From assembly GCF_947493565.1 (NCBI RefSeq), contig NZ_CANLRG010000006.1:1-64000 (forward strand): a stretch of 64,000 bases of DNA. Direction: 5' to 3'. Under the pieces are notes generated by a model. It was not told the DNA's origin, ran no database searches, and worked only from the letters and a program-made list of their open reading frames with translations. Made by a program: the position numbers and the translations under genes. Positions 23,656-32,416 of this stretch are shown here, piece by piece (position 1 is the stretch's first letter; each line of letters opens with the position of its first letter). This DNA comes from an uncultured Lutibacter sp. GTDB taxonomy: Bacteria; Bacteroidota; Bacteroidia; Flavobacteriales; Flavobacteriaceae.

Positions 23656-26574
23656 TTAATTTCTTTGAATTGCTTCGTAAATTAGGTTATGAATTTCAGA
23701 ACGGATATCTTTCTCTCCAAGTTTATTATTACTCATAACAGGGTAAACTCTATTGGATAAAAATACATATAAAATGCCATTGTCTGGATCAGCCCAAGCA
23801 AATGTTCCCGTAAATCCACTATGCCCAAAGCTATTAGCAGAAGCATATTTACTACTTGCTTTAATTTCTGGATCTAAGCTAGGTTTGTCAAAACCAAGCC
23901 CTCTTCTTATACTGTCATTTTCATAATATCGGTGGTTAAATTTATCAATAGTTTTACTTTCAAAGTATCTTTTGCCACCATAAAACCCCTTTTGTAAATA
24001 CATTTGCATCATTTTGGCAACATCATTAGAATTTGAAAATAATCCTGCGTTTCCACTAACTCCATTCATCATTGCTGCACCCATGTCATGAACATCGCCT
24101 CTTAAAGTTTGATGCCTGTAATAATCATCAATTTCAGTAGGAGCTATTTCAGTAGGGCTAAATTTTTCTAATGGATTGTATCCTAATGAATTTGAACCCA
24201 AAGGCATATAGAAATTTTCATTATTTAACACATCCATTTCTTTATGAAATGTATTTTTAATGTATTTTTTAAACAAGTAAAAAATAAGTCCACTGTATTT
24301 ATACCCTTCAGTTTTTCTTTGAGGGGCTTCAGCTATTTTCTTGTAAATAGAGTCGGTATAAGAATTAATTAAAAATAAATTTTCAGCAACTTTAATTGAA
24401 AATTCATCACTTTTAGTTGATCTATATAAGTTCTTAAAAGGAACTTTTGAAATACTATCAACGGTTTCTAAATAATATGGTATCCATGGTCTTATTTTAC
24501 CCACATGAGATAAAGCTTCTTTAAAAGTAATAGTATCTTTATTAGAGCCTTTTAAATATGGTAAAAATTCACCAAGAGTAGTTTCTAAATTAAATAAACC
24601 CATTTCTTCGCCTTTCATTATCATTGGAAGACCACCTAAAATTTTTGTTACCGAAGCTAAATCATATAAATCGGTTAATTTTACGGGTTGTTTTTTGTCA
24701 TAAGTATGATAACCAAAACTTTTATGATAAACTACTTTTCCATAACGAGCTACTAATACTTGTCCGCCAGGTGCCATTGTAGAATCAACAACCATAGTTG
24801 TTAGAGAATCAATTTTAGAAAGTAATTTACTGTCCATATCTACTTCTTCTGGGATGCTGTAAGATAGTCTCATTAAATTGGAAGTAGTTATTCCAGTTCC
24901 TTCAGGAAAAACTTGATTTATCGAAACCGGTAATTTTCCTTTTATTTCTAATGCTCCAAAAATCATTTGAGCAGAAATTTCTTGAGATGCTTTACTATTT
25001 TGATAGGAAACTAAAACTGCATCAATATGGCTAAAATCTTGAATATCTAAAAGGGTATATGGACTAGCGAAAACATCAAGGACAACGCTGTTATTTTTAG
25101 AGATTTCTTGTAACCAAGTAAGCTCTTTTTTTGTCATTTTAAAACTTTTCCAAGGATTTTCATTGGATTTATGATAGCCAATAATAACGGTTGTATAAGG
25201 TTTTAATTTTTGCAGTAATACTGTTAAATTTTCTTCAGAAATTATATCAACTTGCGTGTACTTTTTTAAGGTAGTTGTAAAATCAGCATTGTCAGAATCA
25301 CCTAGTTTTACATATGCAATCTTATTATTAGTTAGTTCTTTTATAGGTAGAATAGCTTTTTTATTTTGAACAAGCGTTATGGCTTCTTTCATTAAAGTAT
25401 TATAAAGTAATTGATCTTTTACAGTAATGATATCTTCTTGTATGCCATTTTCATTTATAGGCTTAAAGTTGTTCAACCCAGCCCAGTATTTAGCTTTTAA
25501 AATTTTTCTAACAGATTCGTCAAGTCGTTCTTCTGTAAAAAGTTTATTTTTAAGCGCAGCTTTTAGCTTTTTTACAGCTACTTTAACATCTTCAGGAATT
25601 AATAACATATCGTTACCAGCTAAAAAGGCAGCTAAATCAATATCACCTGGTTTTGCATAATTAGCAGCACCTTTCATATTTAAAGCATCGGTAAAAATAA
25701 GTCCATTATATCCCATTTTTTCTTTTAAAAGTTCAGTAATCACTTTATATGAAATTGAAGTTGGAACTCCTTTTTTAGGCTCTAGAGAAGGCACGTTTAA
25801 ATGTGCTACCATAACACTAGCCAAATTGGTTTTAAACAATTCTTTATATGGAAATAATTCTATAGATTCTAGTCTGTCTAAATTAAAATCTAAAAAGGGA
25901 AGTGTTTTATGCGAATCTGTTGAAGTATCACCATGACCAGGAAAATGTTTCGCATTTGCTAAAACACCTTTGCGTTGCATTCCATTGGTAAATGCAATTG
26001 ATTTTTGACTTACATTATATTTGTTTTCACCAAAAGAACGATTTCCAATAATTGGGTTTGCAGGATTGGTATTGATATCAACTACTGGAGCAAAATTAAT
26101 ATGGATTCCAATTCTTTTACAATGTTCTCCTAATCGTTCACCAAACTGTTCAATTAATTTATTATTTTGAACAGCACCTAAAGTCATATTCCAAGGATAT
26201 CTAAAGGAATTTTTTAAGCGCATATTTAAACCCCATTCACCATCAAAACCAATTAATAAAGGGATATTTGAAGTTGATTGATAGTAATTTGTTAATTGTG
26301 CTTGTTTTTCTGGAGTTCCTTGCATAAAAATTAAGCCACCAACATGGTATTTTTTAATCATTTTTTTTATGTAGGCTTTATGTTTTCTATCTTTATTTGA
26401 ATATGCTTGAATCATAAAAAGCTGACCAATTTTTTCATCTAAGCTTAATTTATTCATAGTGCTTTCAACCCACTTTTCTTGATTCTCAACATCAGTAGTT
26501 AGTAAAGGGTCAATTTGTTGTCCGTAGCTTTTAGCGAGTAATAGGAATAGACTTGCAAATATTATTTTTTTCAT
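23656..26574 (-). CDS. Exported NagZ-type GH3 glycosidase fused to a beta-lactamase-fold domain
   Basis: A 972-residue protein with a type I signal peptide (MKKIIFASLFLLLAKSYGQ). Residues ~35-370 are the GH3 domain with the NagZ hallmark KHFPGHGDTSTDSH (209-222; Asp/His dyad) and nucleophile Asp296 in GLIFTDALNMKG. Residues ~385-570 form a GH3 C-terminal domain. From ~600 to the end is a serine beta-lactamase/transpeptidase fold with the SVTK (SxxK) box, YKYSG in the YxN position and HSGFTG. NagZ releases GlcNAc from GlcNAc-anhMurNAc peptides; the second domain may be a D-Ala carboxypeptidase or amidase on the same substrate. Last gene of the symporter-murQ operon, 13 bp after the epimerase gene. 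Confidence 0.92.
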   Translation of the reverse strand: MKKIIFASLFLLLAKSYGQQIDPLLTTDVENQEKWVESTMNKLSLDEKIGQLFMIQAYSNKDRKHKAYIKKMIKKYHVGGLIFMQGTPEKQAQLTNYYQSTSNIPLLIGFDGEWGLNMRLKNSFRYPWNMTLGAVQNNKLIEQFGERLGEHCKRIGIHINFAPVVDINTNPANPIIGNRSFGENKYNVSQKSIAFTNGMQRKGVLANAKHFPGHGDTSTDSHKTLPFLDFNLDRLESIELFPYKELFKTNLASVMVAHLNVPSLEPKKGVPTSISYKVITELLKEKMGYNGLIFTDALNMKGAANYAKPGDIDLAAFLAGNDMLLIPEDVKVAVKKLKAALKNKLFTEERLDESVRKILKAKYWAGLNNFKPINENGIQEDIITVKDQLLYNTLMKEAITLVQNKKAILPIKELTNNKIAYVKLGDSDNADFTTTLKKYTQVDIISEENLTVLLQKLKPYTTVIIGYHKSNENPWKSFKMTKKELTWLQEISKNNSVVLDVFASPYTLLDIQDFSHIDAVLVSYQNSKASQEISAQMIFGALEIKGKLPVSINQVFPEGTGITTSNLMRLSYSIPEEVDMDSKLLSKIDSLTTMVVDSTMAPGGQVLVARYGKVVYHKSFGYHTYDKKQPVKLTDLYDLASVTKILGGLPMIMKGEEMGLFNLETTLGEFLPYLKGSNKDTITFKEALSHVGKIRPWIPYYLETVDSISKVPFKNLYRSTKSDEFSIKVAENLFLINSYTDSIYKKIAEAPQRKTEGYKYSGLIFYLFKKYIKNTFHKEMDVLNNENFYMPLGSNSLGYNPLEKFSPTEIAPTEIDDYYRHQTLRGDVHDMGAAMMNGVSGNAGLFSNSNDVAKMMQMYLQKGFYGGKRYFESKTIDKFNHRYYENDSIRRGLGFDKPSLDPEIKASSKYASANSFGHSGFTGTFAWADPDNGILYVFLSNRVYPVMSNNKLGEKDIRSEIHNLIYEAIQRN

Positions 26575-26587
26575 TTTAACTTAGATT

Positions 26588-27601
26588 TTATTTGTTTAAT
26601 AGAACTCCAGTTCCGTTTAATTTAGAAAATACAATGTTTCCATTATTTAATGTAACTCCTTTAGCAATATCATTTTTAAGTAATAGTGCTCCATCCATAT
26701 CTACATAATCTAATAATGGTGTTAGATGTGCAATTGCTGAAATGCCTACAGAAGATTCTGTCATACAACCCACCATAGTTTTTAAGCCTAAAGATTTAGC
26801 TTTGGTAATCATTCTTTTTGCAGGAGTTAAGCCACCACATTTCATTAATTTAACATTAACTCCATGAAAGTGATTGTAACATTTTTCAACATCAGTTTCA
26901 ATAATGCAGCTTTCATCTGCTATAATTGGTAAATGTGAATTTTCGTAAACAACTTTCGAGCCTTTCCAATTATCTGCTGGAAGCGGTTGTTCAATAAATT
27001 CGACACCTAGTTTTTTTAATTCAACAGAGTTTTTTACAGTTTCTGTAACTTCCCAACCACAATTTGCATCAATTCTGAAAACTGAATTTGAATGTTTTCT
27101 TAATTCTGTTACAATCTGAATATCATCTTTAGTGCCTAATTTAATTTTATAAATTGGCCAAGGGACTTCCTTCATTTTAGAAGTCATTTTTTCAATAGAA
27201 TCAATTCCAATGGTATAATTAGTTTGAGGAAGGTTTTCAAGTTTTAAACTCCAATACTGGTAAAGTTTTAGATTTTGTAAACGAGTATATAAATCTGTAT
27301 AAGCTTCATCTAAAGCGCATAATAAGAACATATTATTTGCAAAATGGGGAAGTAGATATGTCCAATATTCTTCTGGAGTTTGATTGGAAAAAACTTCAAT
27401 AGTTTTATGTTTTTCAATAAGTTCTTCTTCAAATTTTTCTACAGTTGTATTGTAGTAAGGATTTGCGGTCGCTTCTCCAAAACCCGATTTACCATTGTGA
27501 GAAAGTTCTACAATTATGGAAGGAATTTCTGTTCTTGTTCCTCTTGATATTGTAAATGGGTGCTTTAGCTTTAATTTATAAGTGTGAATAATTAGTTTCA
27601 T
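26588..27601 (-). CDS. Dipeptide (L-Ala-D/L-Glu type) epimerase, copy 1
   Basis: A 337-residue enolase-superfamily enzyme that interconverts L-Ala-D-Glu from peptidoglycan stem peptides and L-Ala-L-Glu, making it digestible. The KxK general base is in YKIKLGT, metal ligands are Asp in FRIDANCGW, Glu in FIEQPLP and Asp in IADES, and the second base Lys is in VKLMKCGG. CMTESSVGISA and DYVDMDGALLL bind the dipeptide. No signal peptide, so cytoplasmic. Its ATG overlaps the stop of the upstream dehydrogenase gene by one base. A close paralogue lies at 41394-42407. Confidence 0.9.
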   Translation of the reverse strand: MKLIIHTYKLKLKHPFTISRGTRTEIPSIIVELSHNGKSGFGEATANPYYNTTVEKFEEELIEKHKTIEVFSNQTPEEYWTYLLPHFANNMFLLCALDEAYTDLYTRLQNLKLYQYWSLKLENLPQTNYTIGIDSIEKMTSKMKEVPWPIYKIKLGTKDDIQIVTELRKHSNSVFRIDANCGWEVTETVKNSVELKKLGVEFIEQPLPADNWKGSKVVYENSHLPIIADESCIIETDVEKCYNHFHGVNVKLMKCGGLTPAKRMITKAKSLGLKTMVGCMTESSVGISAIAHLTPLLDYVDMDGALLLKNDIAKGVTLNNGNIVFSKLNGTGVLLNK

Positions 27602-30516
27602 TATAATAAAGCTTCTTTTAAAATTGTAACTGGGTGTTTAGAATTGACATTTGTACCATCTTTAATTTGGTGCCTACAACTTGTTCCTGAAGCTGCTATA
27701 ATGGTTTCTTTAACAGCATTTCTTATCTTTGGAAATAAGGTGTCTTCTCCAACCTGCATGCTTATCTGATAATGTTCTTTTTCATAGCCAAAAGAGCCTG
27801 CCATACCACAACATCCTGAATTTAAGATAGTAACACTATAATTTTTTGGAATTGATAACATTTTAAAAGTAGGTTCTGTGCTACTTAATGATTTTTGTTG
27901 ACAATGACCGTGAATTTTTAACGTTGCTGTTTTTGCAGTAAAGCTTTCAGAAGAAATGTTGTTTTTTTCAAATTCTCTTTTTATAAACTCTTCAATGGTA
28001 AAAGTGTTTTTTGAAATTTCTTTAGCAGCATTTTTATCATCAGCCAATCTTAAATATTCATCTCTAAATGATAAAATTGCTGATGGTTCTATTCCAACAA
28101 GAGGTTTGCTATTAGTTATCTTAGCTTTAAAAAAATCAACATTGAAATCTGCCTTTTCTTTTGCTTTGTCTAAAATTCCTTTTGAAATAAAACTTCTTCC
28201 ACTTTCTTCGTGTTTTGTAATGGTTACTTTATAGCCAAGTTCTGTTAATAATTCAATGGTGTCAATACCAATATTAGCGTCGTAATAATTTGTAAACTCA
28301 TCCACAAATAAAAAGATTTCTCCAAATTTTACAGGCTGAGAAAGTAATCTTTTTTTGTTTCGTTTATACCAACTGTAAACGGTTGTTTTAGCTAATTTAG
28401 GAATGCTTCTTTGGGTGGCAATTCCCATTATTTTTTTTGTGAGTGTTGTATTTAATACTAGATTGGTAAATGTGGGTGTTAGACTTCCTAATTTATTCCA
28501 TTTAACATTATCTGCAAACATCTTTGTTCTAAATGGCACACCATTTTCTTTGTAATATTGATGTAAAAACTCTGCTTTTAAGGCAGCAACATCTACATTA
28601 CTCGGACATTCACTGGCGCATGCTTTACAACTTAAGCATAAGTCGAAAACATCGTATAACTCTTTGTGGTTAAATTTGTTTTGTTTTTCTGAATTTGTTA
28701 AAAATTCGCGTAGGGCATTTGCTCTTGCACGTGTTGTATCTTTTTCATTTTTGGTGGCTCTGTAACTTGGGCACATGGTTCCACCAGCTTCTGGAAGCTT
28801 TCTACAATCGCCTGAACCGTTACACTTTTCGGTAGCTCTTAGAATTCCTAAACTATCTGAAAAATCTTGAATAGTTTCAATTATAGGTTCTGTCCTATCG
28901 GCTTGATATCGTAAACTTTCATCCATTGGAAATGGATCTACAATTTTACCTTTATTGAAGATGTTATGAGGATCAAAAGTGTGTTTTATGCGTTTTAGAA
29001 GCTCATAATTTTTTTCTCCAATCATTTGAGGAATAAATTCAGCTCTTACAATTCCATCACCGTGTTCACCACTAAATGATCCTCCATATTTTTTTACTAA
29101 ATGGGCAGTTTTAGAAGTTATTTCTCTAAACAAAACCACATCTTCTTTCTTTTTTAAATTAAGGATTGGACGTAAATGTAATTCACCAGCACCAGCATGG
29201 GCGTAATACACAGCTTCTTGCCCAAAGGTTTTCATCATTTCAGTGAATTCTGAAATGTAATTAGGTAAATCTTTTACTTCAACAGCAGTATCTTCAATAC
29301 AAGCTACGGTTTTATTGTCACCAACCATATTTCCTAATAACCCTAATCCAGCTTTTCTTAAGTTTACAGCCTTATCAATGTCATTATTAACTAATTTAGG
29401 AAATGCATAACCTAAATTTTTAGCTTTTAAATCGTTAATTAACTCATCTGCTTTTTTATTGGATTCCTCTTCAGAATTAGTGCAGATTTCTAACATTAAA
29501 ATAGCTTTTGGATCACCTTCAACAAAGAACCTGTTTTTAAGTTGTTCTCGATTATTTTTTGTGCAATCTAAAATAGTTTTGTCCATTAGTTCACACGTAA
29601 ATAAATTATGTTTCATTGCAATAACAACAGCTTCCATGCTCTCTTGGATACTGCTAAAGTGAGCTGCAATCATAATGTTTTTTGAAGGAGGTAATGGGTC
29701 TAACTTTAAAGTTATTTCAGTAGTAAATGCTAATGTTCCTTCGCTTCCGGTTAATAGTGTTGCTAAGTTGATGGTTTTATTTTGACCTCCAAAACCTTCG
29801 TAGTTTAATAGTTCATCAATAGGATAACCATTGTTTCTTCGGTGGATGTTTTTTTTAGGAAATTGATTTATAATTTCTTGTTGATTTTCTTTATTGGATA
29901 ATTCATTAAAAACAGCCTTATATATGTTACTTTCTAAAGAATTTCCAAGTTGTTTTTGTTGAAATTGTTGAGAGGTTAATTCATTAAAAGTAACTTCAGA
30001 ACCATCGCTTAAAATTGTTTTTAATTCAAGTACTTTATCTCTTGTAACACCGTATTTTATTGAGGTTGTTCCAGATGAATTGTTGCCAACCATTCCACCA
30101 ATCATACAACGATTACTTGTTGAGGTGTTCGGGCCAAAAAATAATCCGTAGGGTTTTAAGAAATCGTTTAATTCGTCTCTTATTACTCCAGATTGAACAG
30201 TAACTGTTTTAGCATGTTCATCAAAAGCTAAAATATTTGTGAAATGTTTTGATGTATCTACAACCAAACCATCTCCAACACATTGTCCTGCTAATGAAGT
30301 CCCAGCGGCTCTAGGGATTAAAGTGATATTATTTTCTGAAGCAAATTTAATAAGCGTTTTAATGTCGTCATTGTTTTTGGGATAGGCAACCCCTAAAGGT
30401 ATTTTTCTATAAACTGAGGCATCGGTAGCATAGATACTTTTATGTAAATTGTCAAGAAAAACCTCTCCTGATAATAAATTTGCTAATGGGTTTAAGTCTA
30501 TTGTTTTGGTAGACAT
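27601..30516 (-). CDS. FAD/Fe-S D-2-hydroxyacid (probably D-lactate) dehydrogenase
   Basis: A 971-residue protein combining an FAD_binding_4 domain (residues ~40-260, PRAAGTSLAGQCVG and NNSSGTTSIKYGV), a FAD-oxidase C-terminal domain with HAGAGELHLRP and GSFSGEHGDG, a pair of [4Fe-4S] motifs (including CLSCKACASECPS near residue 630) and a CCG-type C-terminal part with HGHCQQKSL and NSGCCGMAGSFG. The same architecture occurs in Dld/YdiJ-like enzymes that oxidise D-lactate or D-2-hydroxyglutarate. MurQ, two genes upstream, releases D-lactate from MurNAc-6-P, so D-lactate is the favoured substrate, by context. No signal peptide. It lies 11 bp after anmK. Confidence 0.88.
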   Translation of the reverse strand: MSTKTIDLNPLANLLSGEVFLDNLHKSIYATDASVYRKIPLGVAYPKNNDDIKTLIKFASENNITLIPRAAGTSLAGQCVGDGLVVDTSKHFTNILAFDEHAKTVTVQSGVIRDELNDFLKPYGLFFGPNTSTSNRCMIGGMVGNNSSGTTSIKYGVTRDKVLELKTILSDGSEVTFNELTSQQFQQKQLGNSLESNIYKAVFNELSNKENQQEIINQFPKKNIHRRNNGYPIDELLNYEGFGGQNKTINLATLLTGSEGTLAFTTEITLKLDPLPPSKNIMIAAHFSSIQESMEAVVIAMKHNLFTCELMDKTILDCTKNNREQLKNRFFVEGDPKAILMLEICTNSEEESNKKADELINDLKAKNLGYAFPKLVNNDIDKAVNLRKAGLGLLGNMVGDNKTVACIEDTAVEVKDLPNYISEFTEMMKTFGQEAVYYAHAGAGELHLRPILNLKKKEDVVLFREITSKTAHLVKKYGGSFSGEHGDGIVRAEFIPQMIGEKNYELLKRIKHTFDPHNIFNKGKIVDPFPMDESLRYQADRTEPIIETIQDFSDSLGILRATEKCNGSGDCRKLPEAGGTMCPSYRATKNEKDTTRARANALREFLTNSEKQNKFNHKELYDVFDLCLSCKACASECPSNVDVAALKAEFLHQYYKENGVPFRTKMFADNVKWNKLGSLTPTFTNLVLNTTLTKKIMGIATQRSIPKLAKTTVYSWYKRNKKRLLSQPVKFGEIFLFVDEFTNYYDANIGIDTIELLTELGYKVTITKHEESGRSFISKGILDKAKEKADFNVDFFKAKITNSKPLVGIEPSAILSFRDEYLRLADDKNAAKEISKNTFTIEEFIKREFEKNNISSESFTAKTATLKIHGHCQQKSLSSTEPTFKMLSIPKNYSVTILNSGCCGMAGSFGYEKEHYQISMQVGEDTLFPKIRNAVKETIIAASGTSCRHQIKDGTNVNSKHPVTILKEALL

Positions 30517-30527
30517 AAAATTGGTTT

Positions 30528-31592
30528 TTAAGAAGTATAAATTATTCCACTACTATGATCTTTACTCGCTCCTGTAACACTTTTTAAGCAGTTGTTTTTT
30601 CCTTCATTTTTTAAATAACCCAACAAGGCAAAAACTAAAGCTTCTTTATAATTAATAATACTATCGTTAGGAATTATTAATTGAGTTTTTGTATGGGCTT
30701 GTAACCTTTTAATAAGAAAACCGTTGTAGGCACCACCTCCAGTAATTAACATTTTTTTTGAAGAATCTGAGGCAATTTTTTTAGCTATTTGTTGAGCAAT
30801 ATGTTCTACAAAAGTTCTTAAAATATCCTTTATTTCGAGGTTGTATTTGTTTATAATAGGGAAAATTGTTTCTAAAATAAACTCATAACCCAAAGATTTT
30901 GGTTTAGAGTCGTTATAAAATGGCAAGGAATTTAGCTCGTTTAATAAAGTTGTATCTATATTTCCTTTTGACGCAATTTCACCATTTTCATCATATTCAA
31001 GGTTTAATGAATTTACATAATGATTTAAAACAATATTTACTGGGCAAATATCAAAAGCAATTCGTTGGTTATTCTTATTCATTGAAATATTTGAAAAACC
31101 GCCTAAGTTTAAGCAATAATCATATTTAGAAAATAAAAGCATATCTCCAATTGGGACTAATGGAGCTCCTTGCCCACCTAAAGCAATGTCTTGAACTCTA
31201 AAATTACAAATGGTTTTTATTCCTGTAATTTTATTGATATAAGGGCCATTACCTATTTGAAGTGTGTAATTTTCTGCTGGGTTATGAAAAATTGTATGTC
31301 CGTGTGAAGCTATAAAATCTAATTGTTTAATATCATTACTTTCAATAAATTTTTTTAAAATATTGCCTAAAAAAATACCATAATCGGCATCGAGTTTTGT
31401 TAGAGCTTCTCCTGATAAATGAAACCCATTTTTTAAAACTGATTTCCACTCCTGCTGGTAAGGAATAGTAGTAGCTTTCATTATTTCGAATTGATAAGAA
31501 GTGTCAAAATTTAATTTTATGTAGGCAACATCAATACCGTCTAATGAAGTGCCACTCATAACACCAATACAATACTTTGTGTTATTTTTCAT
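30528..31592 (-). CDS. anmK: Anhydro-N-acetylmuramic acid kinase
   Basis: A 354-residue cytoplasmic kinase that opens the 1,6-anhydro ring of anhMurNAc while phosphorylating it, giving MurNAc-6-P for MurQ. The N-terminal GVMSGTSLDGIDVAYI is diagnostic, followed by ASHGHTIFHNP, NLGGFSNIS, and ITGGGAYNGFL near the C-terminus. Family length is normal. Separated by only two bases from murQ, which supplies the next step. The presence of AnmK rather than the MurK-type kinase of Tannerella suggests that anhydro-sugars are the normal substrate. Confidence 0.96.
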   Translation of the reverse strand: MKNNTKYCIGVMSGTSLDGIDVAYIKLNFDTSYQFEIMKATTIPYQQEWKSVLKNGFHLSGEALTKLDADYGIFLGNILKKFIESNDIKQLDFIASHGHTIFHNPAENYTLQIGNGPYINKITGIKTICNFRVQDIALGGQGAPLVPIGDMLLFSKYDYCLNLGGFSNISMNKNNQRIAFDICPVNIVLNHYVNSLNLEYDENGEIASKGNIDTTLLNELNSLPFYNDSKPKSLGYEFILETIFPIINKYNLEIKDILRTFVEHIAQQIAKKIASDSSKKMLITGGGAYNGFLIKRLQAHTKTQLIIPNDSIINYKEALVFALLGYLKNEGKNNCLKSVTGASKDHSSGIIYTS

Positions 31593-31594
31593 GA

Positions 31595-32416
31595 TTATGA
31601 AAATTTACTTTTATAGTTGTCTAATACATTTTTAACACTTTTATACTCTTCAAGTAATGAGGTTGCTAGCTCTTGATTGATATGAAGTTCATCCATTAAC
31701 ATAAGAATGCCACGATTTACTAATTTAGTATTTGATAATTGCATGTGAACCATTTTATTATCTTTTACTCTGCCAAGTTTAATCATTACTGAGGTAGAAA
31801 TCATATTCAAGACCAACTTTTGAGCTGTGCCAGCTTTCATTCTTGTACTTCCGGTAACAAATTCAGGGCCAACTACAATTTCAATAGGAAAATCAACTAC
31901 TTCAGCAACTGGACTATTTTCATTACAAACAATACACCCAGTAACAATGTTATTTTCGTTAGCTTTTTTAAGCCCTCCAATAACGTATGGAGTGGTTCCA
32001 GATGCTGCAATGCCAATTAATACATCTTTATCTGAAATATGATAGTTTTGTAAATCTTTCCAAGCCAATGTTGTGTCATCTTCAGCATTTTCAACCGCTT
32101 TTCTAAGGGCAGAATCACCACCAGCAATTAATCCTATTACCCAATTGTCAGATACTCCGTAGGTTGGTGGGCATTCAGAAGCATCTAGAACTCCAAGCCT
32201 ACCGCTTGTACCAGCACCAATGTAAAATAATCTTCCTCCGTTTTTCATTTTAGAATGTATACTATCTATAAGCTTTTCTATGGAAGGAATTACTTTTTCT
32301 ATGGCTTTTGGAACAGATTTATCTTCTGTATTGATATTTGAAAGGAGCTCAAAAGTGCTCATTTTTTCAAGATTATTGTAATTGGATGGTTGTTCTGTTG
32401 TTGGTTTATTTTTCAT
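31595..32416 (-). CDS. murQ: N-acetylmuramic acid 6-phosphate etherase
   Basis: A 273-residue SIS-domain enzyme that cleaves the lactyl ether of MurNAc-6-P to GlcNAc-6-P and D-lactate. It shows the diagnostic block YIGAGTSGRLGVLDASECPPTYG, then LIAGGDSALRKAVENAEDD with the catalytic Glu, IAASGTTPYV and GSTRMKAGTAQKLVLNM. The start overlaps the end of the symporter gene by 11 bases. No signal peptide, so the pathway is cytoplasmic from this step. Confidence 0.97.
   Translation of the reverse strand: MKNKPTTEQPSNYNNLEKMSTFELLSNINTEDKSVPKAIEKVIPSIEKLIDSIHSKMKNGGRLFYIGAGTSGRLGVLDASECPPTYGVSDNWVIGLIAGGDSALRKAVENAEDDTTLAWKDLQNYHISDKDVLIGIAASGTTPYVIGGLKKANENNIVTGCIVCNENSPVAEVVDFPIEIVVGPEFVTGSTRMKAGTAQKLVLNMISTSVMIKLGRVKDNKMVHMQLSNTKLVNRGILMLMDELHINQELATSLLEEYKSVKNVLDNYKSKFS

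Noticed and set aside
29459-29662. Plus-strand frame opposite the dehydrogenase gene
   Set aside because: Shadow frame with biased composition; the reverse strand has an intact conserved protein.
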